From the NCBI GenBank assembly GCA_049840475.1, contig JASGKX010000001.1, positions 310,001-374,000 of the forward strand: DNA of 64,000 nucleotides, read 5' to 3'. The stretch comes from JBGVSA01 sp049840475. GTDB taxonomy: Bacteria; Pseudomonadota; Gammaproteobacteria; Burkholderiales; Rhodocyclaceae. A program made the translations under genes and the position numbers. Below are positions 1-10,611 of this stretch, in pieces. The notes under the pieces were generated by a model that was given only the letters and a program-made list of their open reading frames with translations, was not told the origin of the DNA and did no database searches. How positions within the stretch are numbered: the stretch's first letter is position 1; the number at the start of each line of letters is the position of its first letter.

Positions 1-1464
<1,464 letters not shown>

Positions 1465-1650
1465 TATAACGTTGAGTCCTGATGAATTACTCCATCAAGC
1501 CACCGCTACAGAGCTCGAAGTACACTCGTTTGAGTTGCACTGCCGCTGGTTCGCAAACAGTACAAATCGATGCAATCACAACCCATGTCAAACACACGAG
1601 GACATATTTGCCCTGGCATGCTTGCCATGATTGTCTTTACCTTCCACTTT

Positions 1651-1661
1651 GTTAAAGAGCA
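1651..1661 (-). promoter_or_regulatory. boxA antitermination site in the 16S-23S spacer
   Basis: On the minus strand this reads tgctctttaac, the boxA consensus bound by NusB/S10 in rRNA antitermination complexes. It lies between tRNA-Ala and 23S, the usual place for the spacer boxA. The rest of the spacer (1465-1760) shows no gene. Confidence 0.75.
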
Positions 1662-1760
1662 ACAACCGATAAACCTTCTTGCGAAGATTCATTCGTCAAG
1701 ACAGTGACACTTCACTGCGCTGACGAATGACGCTTTGCGTAACACTCGATTTCCAAGGAT

Positions 1761-1836
1761 TGGTGGAGGATGACGGGATCGAACCGACGACCCCCTGCTT
1801 GCAAAGCAGGTGCTCTCCCAGCTGAGCTAATCCCCC
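1761..1836 (-). tRNA. tRNA-Ala (anticodon TGC)
   Basis: A 76-nt cloverleaf on the minus strand begins GGGGGATTAGCTCAG and ends with an encoded CCA. The anticodon loop TTTGCAA carries TGC between paired CCTGC/GCAGG arms, and the T arm GGTTCGATCC is intact. It sits in the rRNA spacer five bases downstream of tRNA-Ile, as in most proteobacterial rrn operons. Confidence 0.97.
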
Positions 1837-1841
1837 GATAC

Positions 1842-1918
1842 TGGTGGGTCAGGTAGGAATCGAACCTACGACCCCCGCCTTATCAAGACGGTGCTCTAAC
1901 CGACTGAGCTACTGACCC
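1842..1918 (-). tRNA. tRNA-Ile (anticodon GAT)
   Basis: A 77-nt cloverleaf on the minus strand begins GGGTCAGTAGCTCAG and ends with an encoded CCA. The anticodon loop is TTGATAA, giving GAT. It is the first tRNA after 16S. The 1919-2070 stretch between it and 16S holds no gene. Confidence 0.97.
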
Positions 1919-2069
1919 TTATCGTTTTACGGTAAGGGCCGCTCCAGAATCATCACCAGCACAAACAAACTCATTGCCGTTCGCGCTGCGCGACCATCCG
2001 GGCTCCTCGCCCTTGTTGCTGCCAAACAACCGATAGGTTGTGGGTACTTGCGGCAAGCTGCGCTTGCTC

Positions 2070-3604
<1,535 letters not shown>

Positions 3605-3744
3605 ATACTTGGCCAAACTCTAAATTCACTGACGAATCTATGATTCAAAGTGTTGGCACTTCAATTACTTCGCTTTCGTGACACCGAAGTGCCACTTAAT
3701 TTAGCGAGCCACCGAAGCACCCACACCTATCGGTTGTCTATTTT

Positions 3745-3755
3745 TTTAAAGAGCG
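3745..3755 (-). promoter_or_regulatory. boxA-like site in the rRNA leader
   Basis: On the minus strand this reads cgctctttaaa, close to boxA (TGCTCTTTAACA). It lies in the transcribed leader about 150 bases upstream of 16S and about 80 bases downstream of the proximal promoter, where the leader boxA is expected. It should allow antitermination through 16S. Confidence 0.6.
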
Positions 3756-3833
3756 AATCAGGAGACTTAACCACCTGATTTATTTCGCAGATTTCGCTGA
3801 ATTGCTGCGTTGCGTTGTCTGCGAGAGGTGCGC

Positions 3834-3861
3834 ATTCTACACACCTTATTTACTGCGTCAA
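3834..3861 (-). promoter_or_regulatory. Proximal rRNA promoter (P2-like)
   Basis: On the minus strand there is TTGACG (3856-3861), a 16-base spacer and TAGAAT (3834-3839), followed by a GC-rich discriminator GCGCACC. An A/T-rich stretch directly upstream (about 3870-3892) looks like an UP element. The 16-bp spacer and GC-rich discriminator are typical of ppGpp-controlled stable RNA promoters; relA is encoded in this same window. Confidence 0.7.
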
Positions 3862-4050
3862 GCCTGTTGAACAATCTTTTTTATTCGATCGTTCCGGCGA
3901 TTTAGAAAGCGGCAAAAACACCCTGCACAACTTTTAAAACCGCCTGCGAAACTGTCGAGCCATTCACTACTGCGAACTGCTCAAGACCGCCTTCGCCGAC
4001 TTGACCTGCTGCTTTCGCGTCTTTCGTTGCGTCAGCAGCAGAGAGGCGAG

Positions 4051-4079
4051 ATTATGGACAACCAATCCCGCCCCGTCAA
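4051..4079 (-). promoter_or_regulatory. Distal rRNA promoter (P1-like)
   Basis: On the minus strand there is TTGACG (4074-4079), a 17-base spacer and CATAAT (4051-4056). It starts only 20 bases beyond the tyrS stop and about 217 bases upstream of the proximal promoter, giving a tandem pair. The 3605-4098 stretch holds only this leader/promoter region and no gene. Confidence 0.6.
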
Positions 4080-4098
4080 GAAGTTTGTCACAGAAATT

Positions 4099-5310
4099 TC
4101 ACGAAACCAGCGTCACCCGTGCGAACTTACGCTTGCCAACCTGCAGCACCACAGTGACTCCCGCTTTAAAAATCAATGCCTTGTCGCTTACTTTCTCGCC
4201 ATCGGCCTTGACGCCACCCTGATCGATCATGCGCAGCGCTTCAGACGTACTCGCGGTAAGTTGCGCCGATTTCAGGAGTGCCGGCGCACTGATGCCGTCC
4301 GCCGACACAGTCAACGTGACCTCCGGCATCTCGTCCGGGATGGCGCCGCGCTGGAAGCGGGCCTCGAAATCCTCGAGCGACTTGGTCGCAGCAGCCTGCC
4401 CGTGGAAACGGGCAACAAGCTCCTGTGCCAGCTCGACCTTGACGTCGCGAGGATTGCGCCCTTCGGCGACCTGTCGCTTTAGGGCTGCGATCTCGGCATT
4501 GCCACGGAACGACAGCAAATCGTAGTAGCGCCACATGAGTTCGTCCGAGACCGACATGAGTTTGCCGAAGATCTCTTGCGGCGCCTCGTTGATCCCCACG
4601 TAGTTACCGAGCGACTTGGACATCTTGTTAACGCCGTCCAGCCCTTCCAGCAGCGGCATCATCAAGACAACCTGCGGCGCCAGACCATAGTGTTTCTGGA
4701 GTTCACGACCGACCAACAGGTTGAATTTCTGATCTGTACCACCCAGCTCGACGTCTGCCTTCATCGCCACCGAGTCGTAGCCCTGGCACAGCGGGTACAA
4801 GAATTCGTGAATGGCGATCGGCTGGTTACCCGCGAAGCGCTTGGCGAAATCGTCGCGTTCGAGCATGCGCGCGACGGTGTGTTGAGCTGCCAGCTTGATC
4901 ATGCCGGCGGCGCCAAGCTGGTTCATCCATGCGGAGTTGAAGCAGATCTCGGTCTTCTCCGGATCGAGAATCTTGAACACTTGCTCCTGATAAGTCAGTG
5001 CATTCTGCTGGATCTGCTCTGGCGTCAGCGGCGGGCGCGTGGTGTTCTTGCCGCTCGGATCCCCGATCTGGCCCGTAAAGTCGCCGATCAGGAACATGAT
5101 GTGGTGGCCGAGGTCCTGAAAGTGCCGCATCTTATTGATGAGCACCGTATGTCCCAGGTGGAGATCCGGGGCGGTCGGGTCGAAACCAGCCTTGACGCGC
5201 AACGGACGCCCGGTCTTCAAACGTTCCACGAGTTCAGCTTCGATCAGCAGCTCGTCACTGCCTCGCTTGATCATTTCGAGCGCTTCGCTCGTCGCAAGGG
5301 TATCTACCAT
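4099..5310 (-). CDS. tyrS: Tyrosyl-tRNA synthetase
   Basis: A cytoplasmic class I aminoacyl-tRNA synthetase of 403 residues that charges tRNA-Tyr. The HIGH signature appears as HLGH at residues 51-54, and the KMSKS loop is exact at 229-233. The tyrosine pocket region has the expected GYDSVAMKADVELGGTDQ-type sequence around 178-194. A C-terminal S4-type RNA-binding domain occupies roughly 338-403. Length fits the 400-residue TyrRS subfamily. The start ATG has GGAACGACAG just upstream. It is divergent from the M23 peptidase gene (48 bases apart), and its end abuts the rRNA promoter region. Confidence 0.97.
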   Translation of the reverse strand: MVDTLATSEALEMIKRGSDELLIEAELVERLKTGRPLRVKAGFDPTAPDLHLGHTVLINKMRHFQDLGHHIMFLIGDFTGQIGDPSGKNTTRPPLTPEQIQQNALTYQEQVFKILDPEKTEICFNSAWMNQLGAAGMIKLAAQHTVARMLERDDFAKRFAGNQPIAIHEFLYPLCQGYDSVAMKADVELGGTDQKFNLLVGRELQKHYGLAPQVVLMMPLLEGLDGVNKMSKSLGNYVGINEAPQEIFGKLMSVSDELMWRYYDLLSFRGNAEIAALKRQVAEGRNPRDVKVELAQELVARFHGQAAATKSLEDFEARFQRGAIPDEMPEVTLTVSADGISAPALLKSAQLTASTSEALRMIDQGGVKADGEKVSDKALIFKAGVTVVLQVGKRKFARVTLVS

Positions 5311-5358
5311 CTGTCGTTCCAGAGTAAAATTTCGCGCGATTCAGGCCGATGCTGGACT

Positions 5359-6687
5359 ATGCGCTCAATAGACAAAGACGAAATTTTAGCTCAGCTACGT
5401 GGCCACGCCCCACGTCGTTTCCCGATCGCTCCCGTCGTTGCCCTGGCCGGCGTCATTCTTTCCGGCGCGGTGACCGCTGTGGCAGTGTCCATGCCGACAC
5501 AGACAACCGCTCCGCAGGCGCAGGCGATCGAAGAAGAGCTGACGCTCCCTTCCTACGAATACGTAGACGCCACTGGCACCCCGTTCATGCATGAATGGGT
5601 CGTTCGCTCAGGGGACACTTTGCCAGCGATCCTGGCGAATCTCGGTGTGCAGGACCCGGAACTGAGCGGATTCCTGGCCTCTAGCGCTGCGGCTCGCCCG
5701 GTGGTGCAACTGCTCAAGACCGGCAATACGGTAATGGCGTTGACGACACGCCAGGGCCAGCTCTACACACTGAGCATCCCCAAAGCTGGTGGCGAAACAG
5801 CGATGCTGGTCACGCGCGAAGGCGGCCAACTGACGGTCAAGGAACAACCCATCGTCGCCGAGAAGCGTATTCATATGGCGAGCGGCACGATCCGCAGCTC
5901 ACTGTTTGGCGCAACGGATGAGGCGGGCCTGCCGGACAGCGTTGCGACCTCGCTGGCGGACATTTTCGGTAGCGAAATCGACTTTCATCGCGATTTGCGC
6001 CGTGGAGACCGTTTCAGCGTTGTGTATGAAACGGCTTACTTCAATGGTGCCCCAGTGCGCACCGGGCGCATTCTGGCTGCGGAGTTCGTGAACGCTGGCC
6101 AGCGTCACAGCGCAATCTGGTACGGCACGCCGTCAGGGCGCGGCGAATACTACACCGCCGAGGGCCGCAGCCTGCGGCAAGGCTTCCTGCGCTCTCCGCT
6201 GGAGTTCTCCCGAGTGTCGTCGGGCTTCAGCATGCGCTTCCACCCGATCCTCAAGCAGTGGCGCAAGCATTCGGGCACCGATTTCGCCGCAGCAACGGGT
6301 ACCAAAGTGCGCGCCACCGCAGACGGCGTGATCGACTTCTCCGGATGGCAGAATGGGTACGGCAACATCGTCGTACTACGTCATGATCGCGGCTATTCGA
6401 CGGCCTACGCTCATCTCTCACGCTTCGCCGCCAACATGAAGAAGGGCGCGCGCATCGAACAGGGCGAGACCATTGGCTTTGTTGGCAGCACCGGCTGGGC
6501 AACAGGCCCACACCTGCACTACGAAGTTCGCGTGAATGGCGAGCCGAAGGACGCGATGAAGATCGCCCTGCCCGGCGCTGCACCGCTGAATGGCCAACAA
6601 CTGGCAACCTTCCGTGCCAACACGGCGGGCCTGCTGCAACGCCTGGCCATCGCAGATCAAGCCAACGCGGTTGCACAGGCCAACTAA
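5359..6687 (+). CDS. M23 family peptidoglycan DD-endopeptidase, membrane anchored
   Basis: A 442-residue envelope protein. One membrane segment lies at about 22-44, then a LysM/OapA-like stretch (EWVVRSGDTL at 79-88). The C-terminal M23 zinc metallopeptidase domain has HSGTD (H304, D308), AYAH (H352) and HLH (H385, H387), the LytM/MepM ligand set. It should cut peptidoglycan cross-links in the periplasm. I chose ATG 5359 because the membrane segment follows directly; the longer open frame to 4576 is only antisense to tyrS. The stop abuts the GTG of anmK, so both genes are co-transcribed and both act on cell-wall turnover. Confidence 0.92.
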   Translation: MRSIDKDEILAQLRGHAPRRFPIAPVVALAGVILSGAVTAVAVSMPTQTTAPQAQAIEEELTLPSYEYVDATGTPFMHEWVVRSGDTLPAILANLGVQDPELSGFLASSAAARPVVQLLKTGNTVMALTTRQGQLYTLSIPKAGGETAMLVTREGGQLTVKEQPIVAEKRIHMASGTIRSSLFGATDEAGLPDSVATSLADIFGSEIDFHRDLRRGDRFSVVYETAYFNGAPVRTGRILAAEFVNAGQRHSAIWYGTPSGRGEYYTAEGRSLRQGFLRSPLEFSRVSSGFSMRFHPILKQWRKHSGTDFAAATGTKVRATADGVIDFSGWQNGYGNIVVLRHDRGYSTAYAHLSRFAANMKKGARIEQGETIGFVGSTGWATGPHLHYEVRVNGEPKDAMKIALPGAAPLNGQQLATFRANTAGLLQRLAIADQANAVAQAN

Positions 6688-7788
6688 GTGACAAACAAGG
6701 CGCTGTTCGTCGGTCTCATGTCAGGCACCAGCCTGGATGGGGTGGACGCAGTCGTCGCAACGAATCTGGATTCACGCCCACGACTGGTCGCGAGCCATCA
6801 CCTCCCCTTTCCGGCCCAGCTTCGCGAACAACTGCTAAGCCTCAATCGGCCACGCGAAGGAGAGCTTCAACTTGCCTGCGAGTTGTCCGTCGAACTGGCC
6901 GAACAGTACGCCCGAGCAACGCACGAGCTACTCGACGCCGCCTCGCTTTCGCGGTCGGACATCGCAGCCATCGGCTGCCATGGACAGACCGTACGGCATC
7001 GCCCAGAAAAAGGGTTCTCGCTTCAACTGAATCAACCGGCCCTGATCGCTGAGCGCTGCGGAATCGACGTAGTTGCCGACTTTCGCAATCGAGACATCGC
7101 TGCTGGTGGGCAAGGGGCGCCACTGGTGCCTGCGTTTCATCGCGAAGTGTTGGGGTGCGCGTCCGAGCACAGGGTTGTTCTGAATCTTGGAGGAATCGCC
7201 AACATCACGAATCTGCCTGAGGGCGAAGGCGCCGTAAACGGCTTCGACACCGGGCCTGCCAATGCCCTGCTGGATGGCTGGATTCAATCACACCGCGGCG
7301 ATTCATTTGACGAAGACGGGGCCTGGGCCCGCACTGGGCGAGTCATCGATGCGCTGCTGCAGCGCATGCTCGCCCATCCGTTCTTCAGCGCACGCCCGCC
7401 CAAGAGTTGCGGACGTGAAGAGTTTTCGATCGAGTGGCTCCAATCCCTGCTGCGCGGAGACGAACGCCCCGAGGATGTGCAGGCCACCCTGCTAGAGCTA
7501 ACTGCCCGATCCATCGCGGATGCCGTGGCTACCCATTGCGGCAACCCGGTGCGCCTGCTCGTATGTGGAGGCGGTGCGCGAAACACCTTTATGCAGGAAA
7601 GACTGGCTGCGCTCGTCGCACCCGCTGTCGTCGAATCGACGGACACCTATGGCGTCCCCGGCCAGTGGATGGAGGCGTTCGCCTTCGCATGGCTCGCCCA
7701 CCACTGCGTGGCACGCCTGGCGGGCAATCTTCCTTCGGTCACCGGAGCAATCGGCCCGCGCATCCTTGGCGCGATCTATCCCGCCTGA
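6688..7788 (+). CDS. anmK: Anhydro-N-acetylmuramic acid kinase
   Basis: A 366-residue cytoplasmic kinase of the ASKHA fold that opens and phosphorylates 1,6-anhydro-MurNAc recovered during cell-wall recycling. The N-terminal phosphate loop reads GLMSGTSLDGVD (residues 9-20). The family motifs GCHGQTVRH (about 92-100), NLGGIANIT and GFDTGPAN, and CGGGARN near 290 are all present. It starts with GTG immediately after the M23 peptidase stop, so translation is coupled. A bidirectional hairpin follows at 7808-7836. Confidence 0.96.
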   Translation: MTNKALFVGLMSGTSLDGVDAVVATNLDSRPRLVASHHLPFPAQLREQLLSLNRPREGELQLACELSVELAEQYARATHELLDAASLSRSDIAAIGCHGQTVRHRPEKGFSLQLNQPALIAERCGIDVVADFRNRDIAAGGQGAPLVPAFHREVLGCASEHRVVLNLGGIANITNLPEGEGAVNGFDTGPANALLDGWIQSHRGDSFDEDGAWARTGRVIDALLQRMLAHPFFSARPPKSCGREEFSIEWLQSLLRGDERPEDVQATLLELTARSIADAVATHCGNPVRLLVCGGGARNTFMQERLAALVAPAVVESTDTYGVPGQWMEAFAFAWLAHHCVARLAGNLPSVTGAIGPRILGAIYPA

Positions 7789-7807
7789 AAGCGGCCGACC
7801 CAAACAA

Positions 7808-7836
7808 AAACAGGCGCTCAAAGCGCCTGTTTTTTC
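7808..7836. terminator. Bidirectional terminator between anmK and erpA
   Basis: aacaggcgct, a short caa loop, then agcgcctgtt followed by T's. The A run on the left makes it work on the minus strand too. It separates the convergent genes anmK (+) and erpA (-). Confidence 0.9.
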
Positions 7837-7852
7837 GAGTGAACCTTATCGC

Positions 7853-8206
7853 TCAGACCGAAAAACTCGAACCGCAACCGCAGGTGGTCGTTGCATTCGG
7901 ATTCCGAATGACGAACTGCGAACCTTCGATGCCTTCGGAGTAGTCAATCTCCGCGCCAACCAGATACTGGTAGCTCATTGCATCGATCAACAGAGTCACA
8001 CCATTTTTGGTCAGCACGGTGTCGTCTTCGTTGGTTTCTTCGTCGAAGGTGAATCCGTACTGGAAGCCGGAGCACCCACCACCGGACACGAAAACACGCA
8101 GCTTGAGCTCCGCGTTACCTTCTTCGTCGATCAACTCTTTGACCTTGTTGGCGGCGTTGTCGGTGAAAACGAGGGGATCAGCGGGCAGGTCGGTGACGGC
8201 GTTCAT
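7853..8206 (-). CDS. erpA: Iron-sulfur insertion protein ErpA (A-type carrier)
   Basis: A 117-residue HesB/IscA-family protein that delivers Fe-S clusters to apo-enzymes. The three cluster cysteines are in SGGGCSGFQYGF and, near the C-terminus, TTCGCGSSF. The start at 8206 has AGGAG nine bases upstream; an in-frame ATG ten codons further up lacks a ribosome site. It stands alone with its own promoter (8236-8264). Essential in many proteobacteria, usually for isoprenoid and respiratory Fe-S enzymes. Confidence 0.96.
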   Translation of the reverse strand: MNAVTDLPADPLVFTDNAANKVKELIDEEGNAELKLRVFVSGGGCSGFQYGFTFDEETNEDDTVLTKNGVTLLIDAMSYQYLVGAEIDYSEGIEGSQFVIRNPNATTTCGCGSSFSV

Positions 8207-8235
8207 GATGGGGTACTCCTGATAACGATCGGTCA

Positions 8236-8264
8236 ATTATCGAACTGAGGGCGGGTAGCGTCAA
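8236..8264 (-). promoter_or_regulatory. erpA promoter
   Basis: On the minus strand there is TTGACG (8259-8264), a 17-base spacer and GATAAT (8236-8241). This is a near-consensus sigma-70 promoter that would start transcription about 25-30 bases before the erpA start codon. Confidence 0.7.
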
Positions 8265-8310
8265 ATTCAAGTCTGTGACAGCCTGATACGGCCTCGGTTC
8301 GCAGAAAGCA

Positions 8311-8338
8311 AAACGCCCCGGACAAGCCGGGGCGTTCG
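8311..8338 (-). terminator. Terminator after rplS
   Basis: On the minus strand aacgccccggc and ccggggcgtt pair across a ttgt loop and end in TTTTGC, 15-20 bases after the rplS stop. It closes the rpsP-rimM-trmD-rplS operon. Confidence 0.8.
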
Positions 8339-8356
8339 GGGTCTGAACCAGGAGGA

Positions 8357-8728
8357 TCAGGCCTTGTTGGTGCGGAAAGTCAGCTTTTCCTTGATACGTG
8401 CCGACTTGCCGGAACGGCTGCGCAGGTAGTACAGCTTGGCGCGGCGGACATCGCCACGACGCTTCACTTCAACGCTGGCCACCAGCGGGGAATAGCTCTG
8501 GAACGTACGTTCCACGCCTTCGCCCGACGAGATCTTGCGAACGATGAAGGACGAGTTCAGGCCGCGGTTGCGCTTGGCGATGACCACACCTTCGTACGCC
8601 TGCAGACGCTCGCGGTTACCTTCCTTCACCTTCACTTGCACGATGACGGTGTCACCGGGTGCGAATTCGGGGATGGTCTTACCCAGGCGGGCGATCTCTT
8701 CCTGTTCGAGCTGATCGATCAAGTTCAT
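8357..8728 (-). CDS. rplS: 50S ribosomal protein L19
   Basis: A 123-residue ribosomal protein at the 30S-50S interface. The sequence carries L19 landmarks: FAPGDTVIVQVKVKEG, the AYEGVVIAKRNRG segment, and RRGDVRRAKLYYLR near the C-terminus. The start is the ATG at 8728, preceded by GGAG at about -8; an in-frame ATG six codons upstream has no such site. It is the last gene of the rpsP-rimM-trmD-rplS operon, 83 bases after trmD. Confidence 0.98.
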   Translation of the reverse strand: MNLIDQLEQEEIARLGKTIPEFAPGDTVIVQVKVKEGNRERLQAYEGVVIAKRNRGLNSSFIVRKISSGEGVERTFQSYSPLVASVEVKRRGDVRRAKLYYLRSRSGKSARIKEKLTFRTNKA

Positions 8729-8811
8729 TTGCGTAACTCCAATCAAGTAAACGATGGCCCGTGGACTCGAGCCTTGGACGCAGAGCAGGTCGCCACCTGA
8801 TACGTCACTTT

Positions 8812-9582
8812 CTAGTTGCCCTCGTCTTGCGATGAGGACGCATGCTCCTGCTTGAAAGCTTCAAGCAAGGATTTCTCTTCGCGACTGAGCGCACGACCTT
8901 GCAACAGATCGGGGCGCTTCAGCCAAGTCCGGCCCAGCGACTGCTTCAGGCGCCAGCGCCGGATTTCGGCGTGGTTGCCACTGAGCAGCACCGACGGTAC
9001 CGATTCAGCCTTGTATTGCTCCGGCCGCGTGTAATGCGGGCAGTCCAGCAAACCGGCAACGAACGAATCTTCGACTGCAGAATCCGCATCGTTCAAGGCG
9101 CCGGGCAGAAGCCTGACGACGGCATCAATGAGCATCATGGCTGGCAATTCACCACCAGACACCACGAAATCTCCAATGGAAATCTCTTCATCAACCCGGT
9201 CATCGATCAGACGCTGATCAACACCTTCGTACCGGCCACACAACAGCGTCAGCGCCGGCTCTTGGGCCAAGCGCATGACTGCATCGTGCGTCATCGGCGC
9301 ACCCTGCGGCGACAGATACACCACTCGCCCGACCGCCCCACCGGATGCCTGGGCCTCACGGACAGCATCCAGAGAACGCTCAAGCGGCTCGGCCAGCATC
9401 ACCATGCCGGGTCCGCCCCCGTAGGGACGGTCATCAACGGTGCGGTGAGCATCCGCGGTGAAATCGCGCGGATTCCAGCATTGCAACTGCCACAAGCCGC
9501 GTTCGACGGCCCGCCGGGAAATCCCGAAATCCCGCACAGCAGCGAACATCTCAGGAAAAATCGTCACGACATCGAAACGCAT
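8812..9582 (-). CDS. trmD: tRNA (guanine-37-N1)-methyltransferase
   Basis: A 256-residue SPOUT-fold enzyme that methylates G37 next to the anticodon using S-adenosylmethionine, preventing +1 frameshifting. The N-terminus MRFDVVTIFPEMF, the cofactor knot with LLCGRYEGVDQR, and SIGDFVVSGGELPAM are all diagnostic. Length matches the family. It lies between rimM (8 bases upstream) and rplS, the standard order of this operon. Confidence 0.98.
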   Translation of the reverse strand: MRFDVVTIFPEMFAAVRDFGISRRAVERGLWQLQCWNPRDFTADAHRTVDDRPYGGGPGMVMLAEPLERSLDAVREAQASGGAVGRVVYLSPQGAPMTHDAVMRLAQEPALTLLCGRYEGVDQRLIDDRVDEEISIGDFVVSGGELPAMMLIDAVVRLLPGALNDADSAVEDSFVAGLLDCPHYTRPEQYKAESVPSVLLSGNHAEIRRWRLKQSLGRTWLKRPDLLQGRALSREEKSLLEAFKQEHASSSQDEGN

Positions 9583-9590
9583 CGCAACGC

Positions 9591-10100
9591 CTACCAGTCA
9601 GCTTCCCACTGCACGTGCAGTTCGCCCGCGACTACGTTGACCTTGCCGACGTAAGCGCCAACGAAGGGGATCAGCCGAACGGCTTCGCCGTTGACGACCT
9701 CCAGCACATCGTGGGCGCCTGTTTCCATCAGGCTTCGCACAGTGCCTAGCGCTACGCCGCCGTTACCGACGACGCGCAGCCCGACCAGATCGCCCCAGTA
9801 GTATTCATTTTCCGCCGTCGCAGGCATGGCCTCGCGCGGGGCGGCAACGAACATTCCTTGAAGTGCTTCGGCCGCGTTGCGATCTACGCTCTCGGCCAGC
9901 TGGGCGACCAAGCCCTTTCCATGCGGGCGGCAGGCACGCAGATCGTACGCCACCCAATCAGCCGGATCCTGGGAATCCGGATTGCTACCAAGCCACCACT
10001 GCGGCATCTTTCCCAGCGTTTCGGGATCGTCGCCGAAAGGGTGAATTCTGATCCAGCCACGAACGCCATAGGGCTCGGTGATGCGGCCCAGCACGATCAT
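9591..10100 (-). CDS. rimM: Ribosome maturation factor RimM
   Basis: A 169-residue 16S processing factor that binds S19 and helps assemble the 30S head. It starts MIVLGRITEPYGVRGWI, the conserved RimM N-terminus, and contains the C-terminal PRC-barrel region (YYWGDLVGL, then LIPFVGAYV around 150). It sits 20 bases after rpsP and 8 bases before trmD, as in most proteobacteria. Confidence 0.97.
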   Translation of the reverse strand: MIVLGRITEPYGVRGWIRIHPFGDDPETLGKMPQWWLGSNPDSQDPADWVAYDLRACRPHGKGLVAQLAESVDRNAAEALQGMFVAAPREAMPATAENEYYWGDLVGLRVVGNGGVALGTVRSLMETGAHDVLEVVNGEAVRLIPFVGAYVGKVNVVAGELHVQWEADW

Positions 10101-10120
10101 GGCAGCCGAACCAGCGTTAA

Positions 10121-10372
10121 TCAGGCGGCAACCTTGGCGTGTTGCTTGACCAGGCGCTCGACGGTGGGCGACAGTTGCGCGCCGTTTTGCTTCCAGTAAG
10201 CCAGACGTTCGGCGTTGATCGACAGACCGACTTCCGACTCAGCGGCGACCGGGTTGTAGTAGCCCACGCGCTCGATGAAGCGGCCATCGCGACGGTTACG
10301 CGAGTCGGCAGCGACGATGTTGAAGAACGGGCGCTTCTTGGCGCCACCGCGGGCAAGGCGGATTACGACCAT
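10121..10372 (-). CDS. rpsP: 30S ribosomal protein S16
   Basis: An 83-residue primary ribosomal protein. MVVIRLARGGAKKRPFF and the FIERVGYYNP motif are diagnostic. The start at 10372 has AGGA seven to ten bases upstream; the ATG seven codons further up does not. It is the first gene of the operon, with a promoter at 10411-10439. Confidence 0.98.
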   Translation of the reverse strand: MVVIRLARGGAKKRPFFNIVAADSRNRRDGRFIERVGYYNPVAAESEVGLSINAERLAYWKQNGAQLSPTVERLVKQHAKVAA

Positions 10373-10410
10373 GATGGTTATCCTGTGATCCAAATTTGGA
10401 AGAACTCGCG

Positions 10411-10439
10411 ACTTTAAACCAGAAACGCAATGGATTCAA
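10411..10439 (-). promoter_or_regulatory. Promoter of the rpsP-rimM-trmD-rplS operon
   Basis: On the minus strand there is TTGAAT (10434-10439), a 17-base spacer and TAAAGT (10411-10416), about 40 bases upstream of the rpsP start. The rest of the divergent gap up to 10611 shows no further clear signal. Confidence 0.55.
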
Positions 10440-10611
10440 GCGCTTCAATTGAATACTCTGCAAACCCGTCGATACCCAGGCGGGCACGTCCGTCGCATGA
10501 ATTCGGCATGTTCTGACAGATGCAATAAACTGTGTCATTCGCGTCCGGCAAGCCTGCTCCAGCGGGCTGTTCAGGACACTCAACCCGAACCGGACTCTGC
10601 CCCGCGCCATA

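Noticed and set aside
4576..5358. Long N-terminal extension of the M23 peptidase frame
   Set aside because: It is antisense to tyrS, and the true protein starts at 5359 just before the membrane segment.
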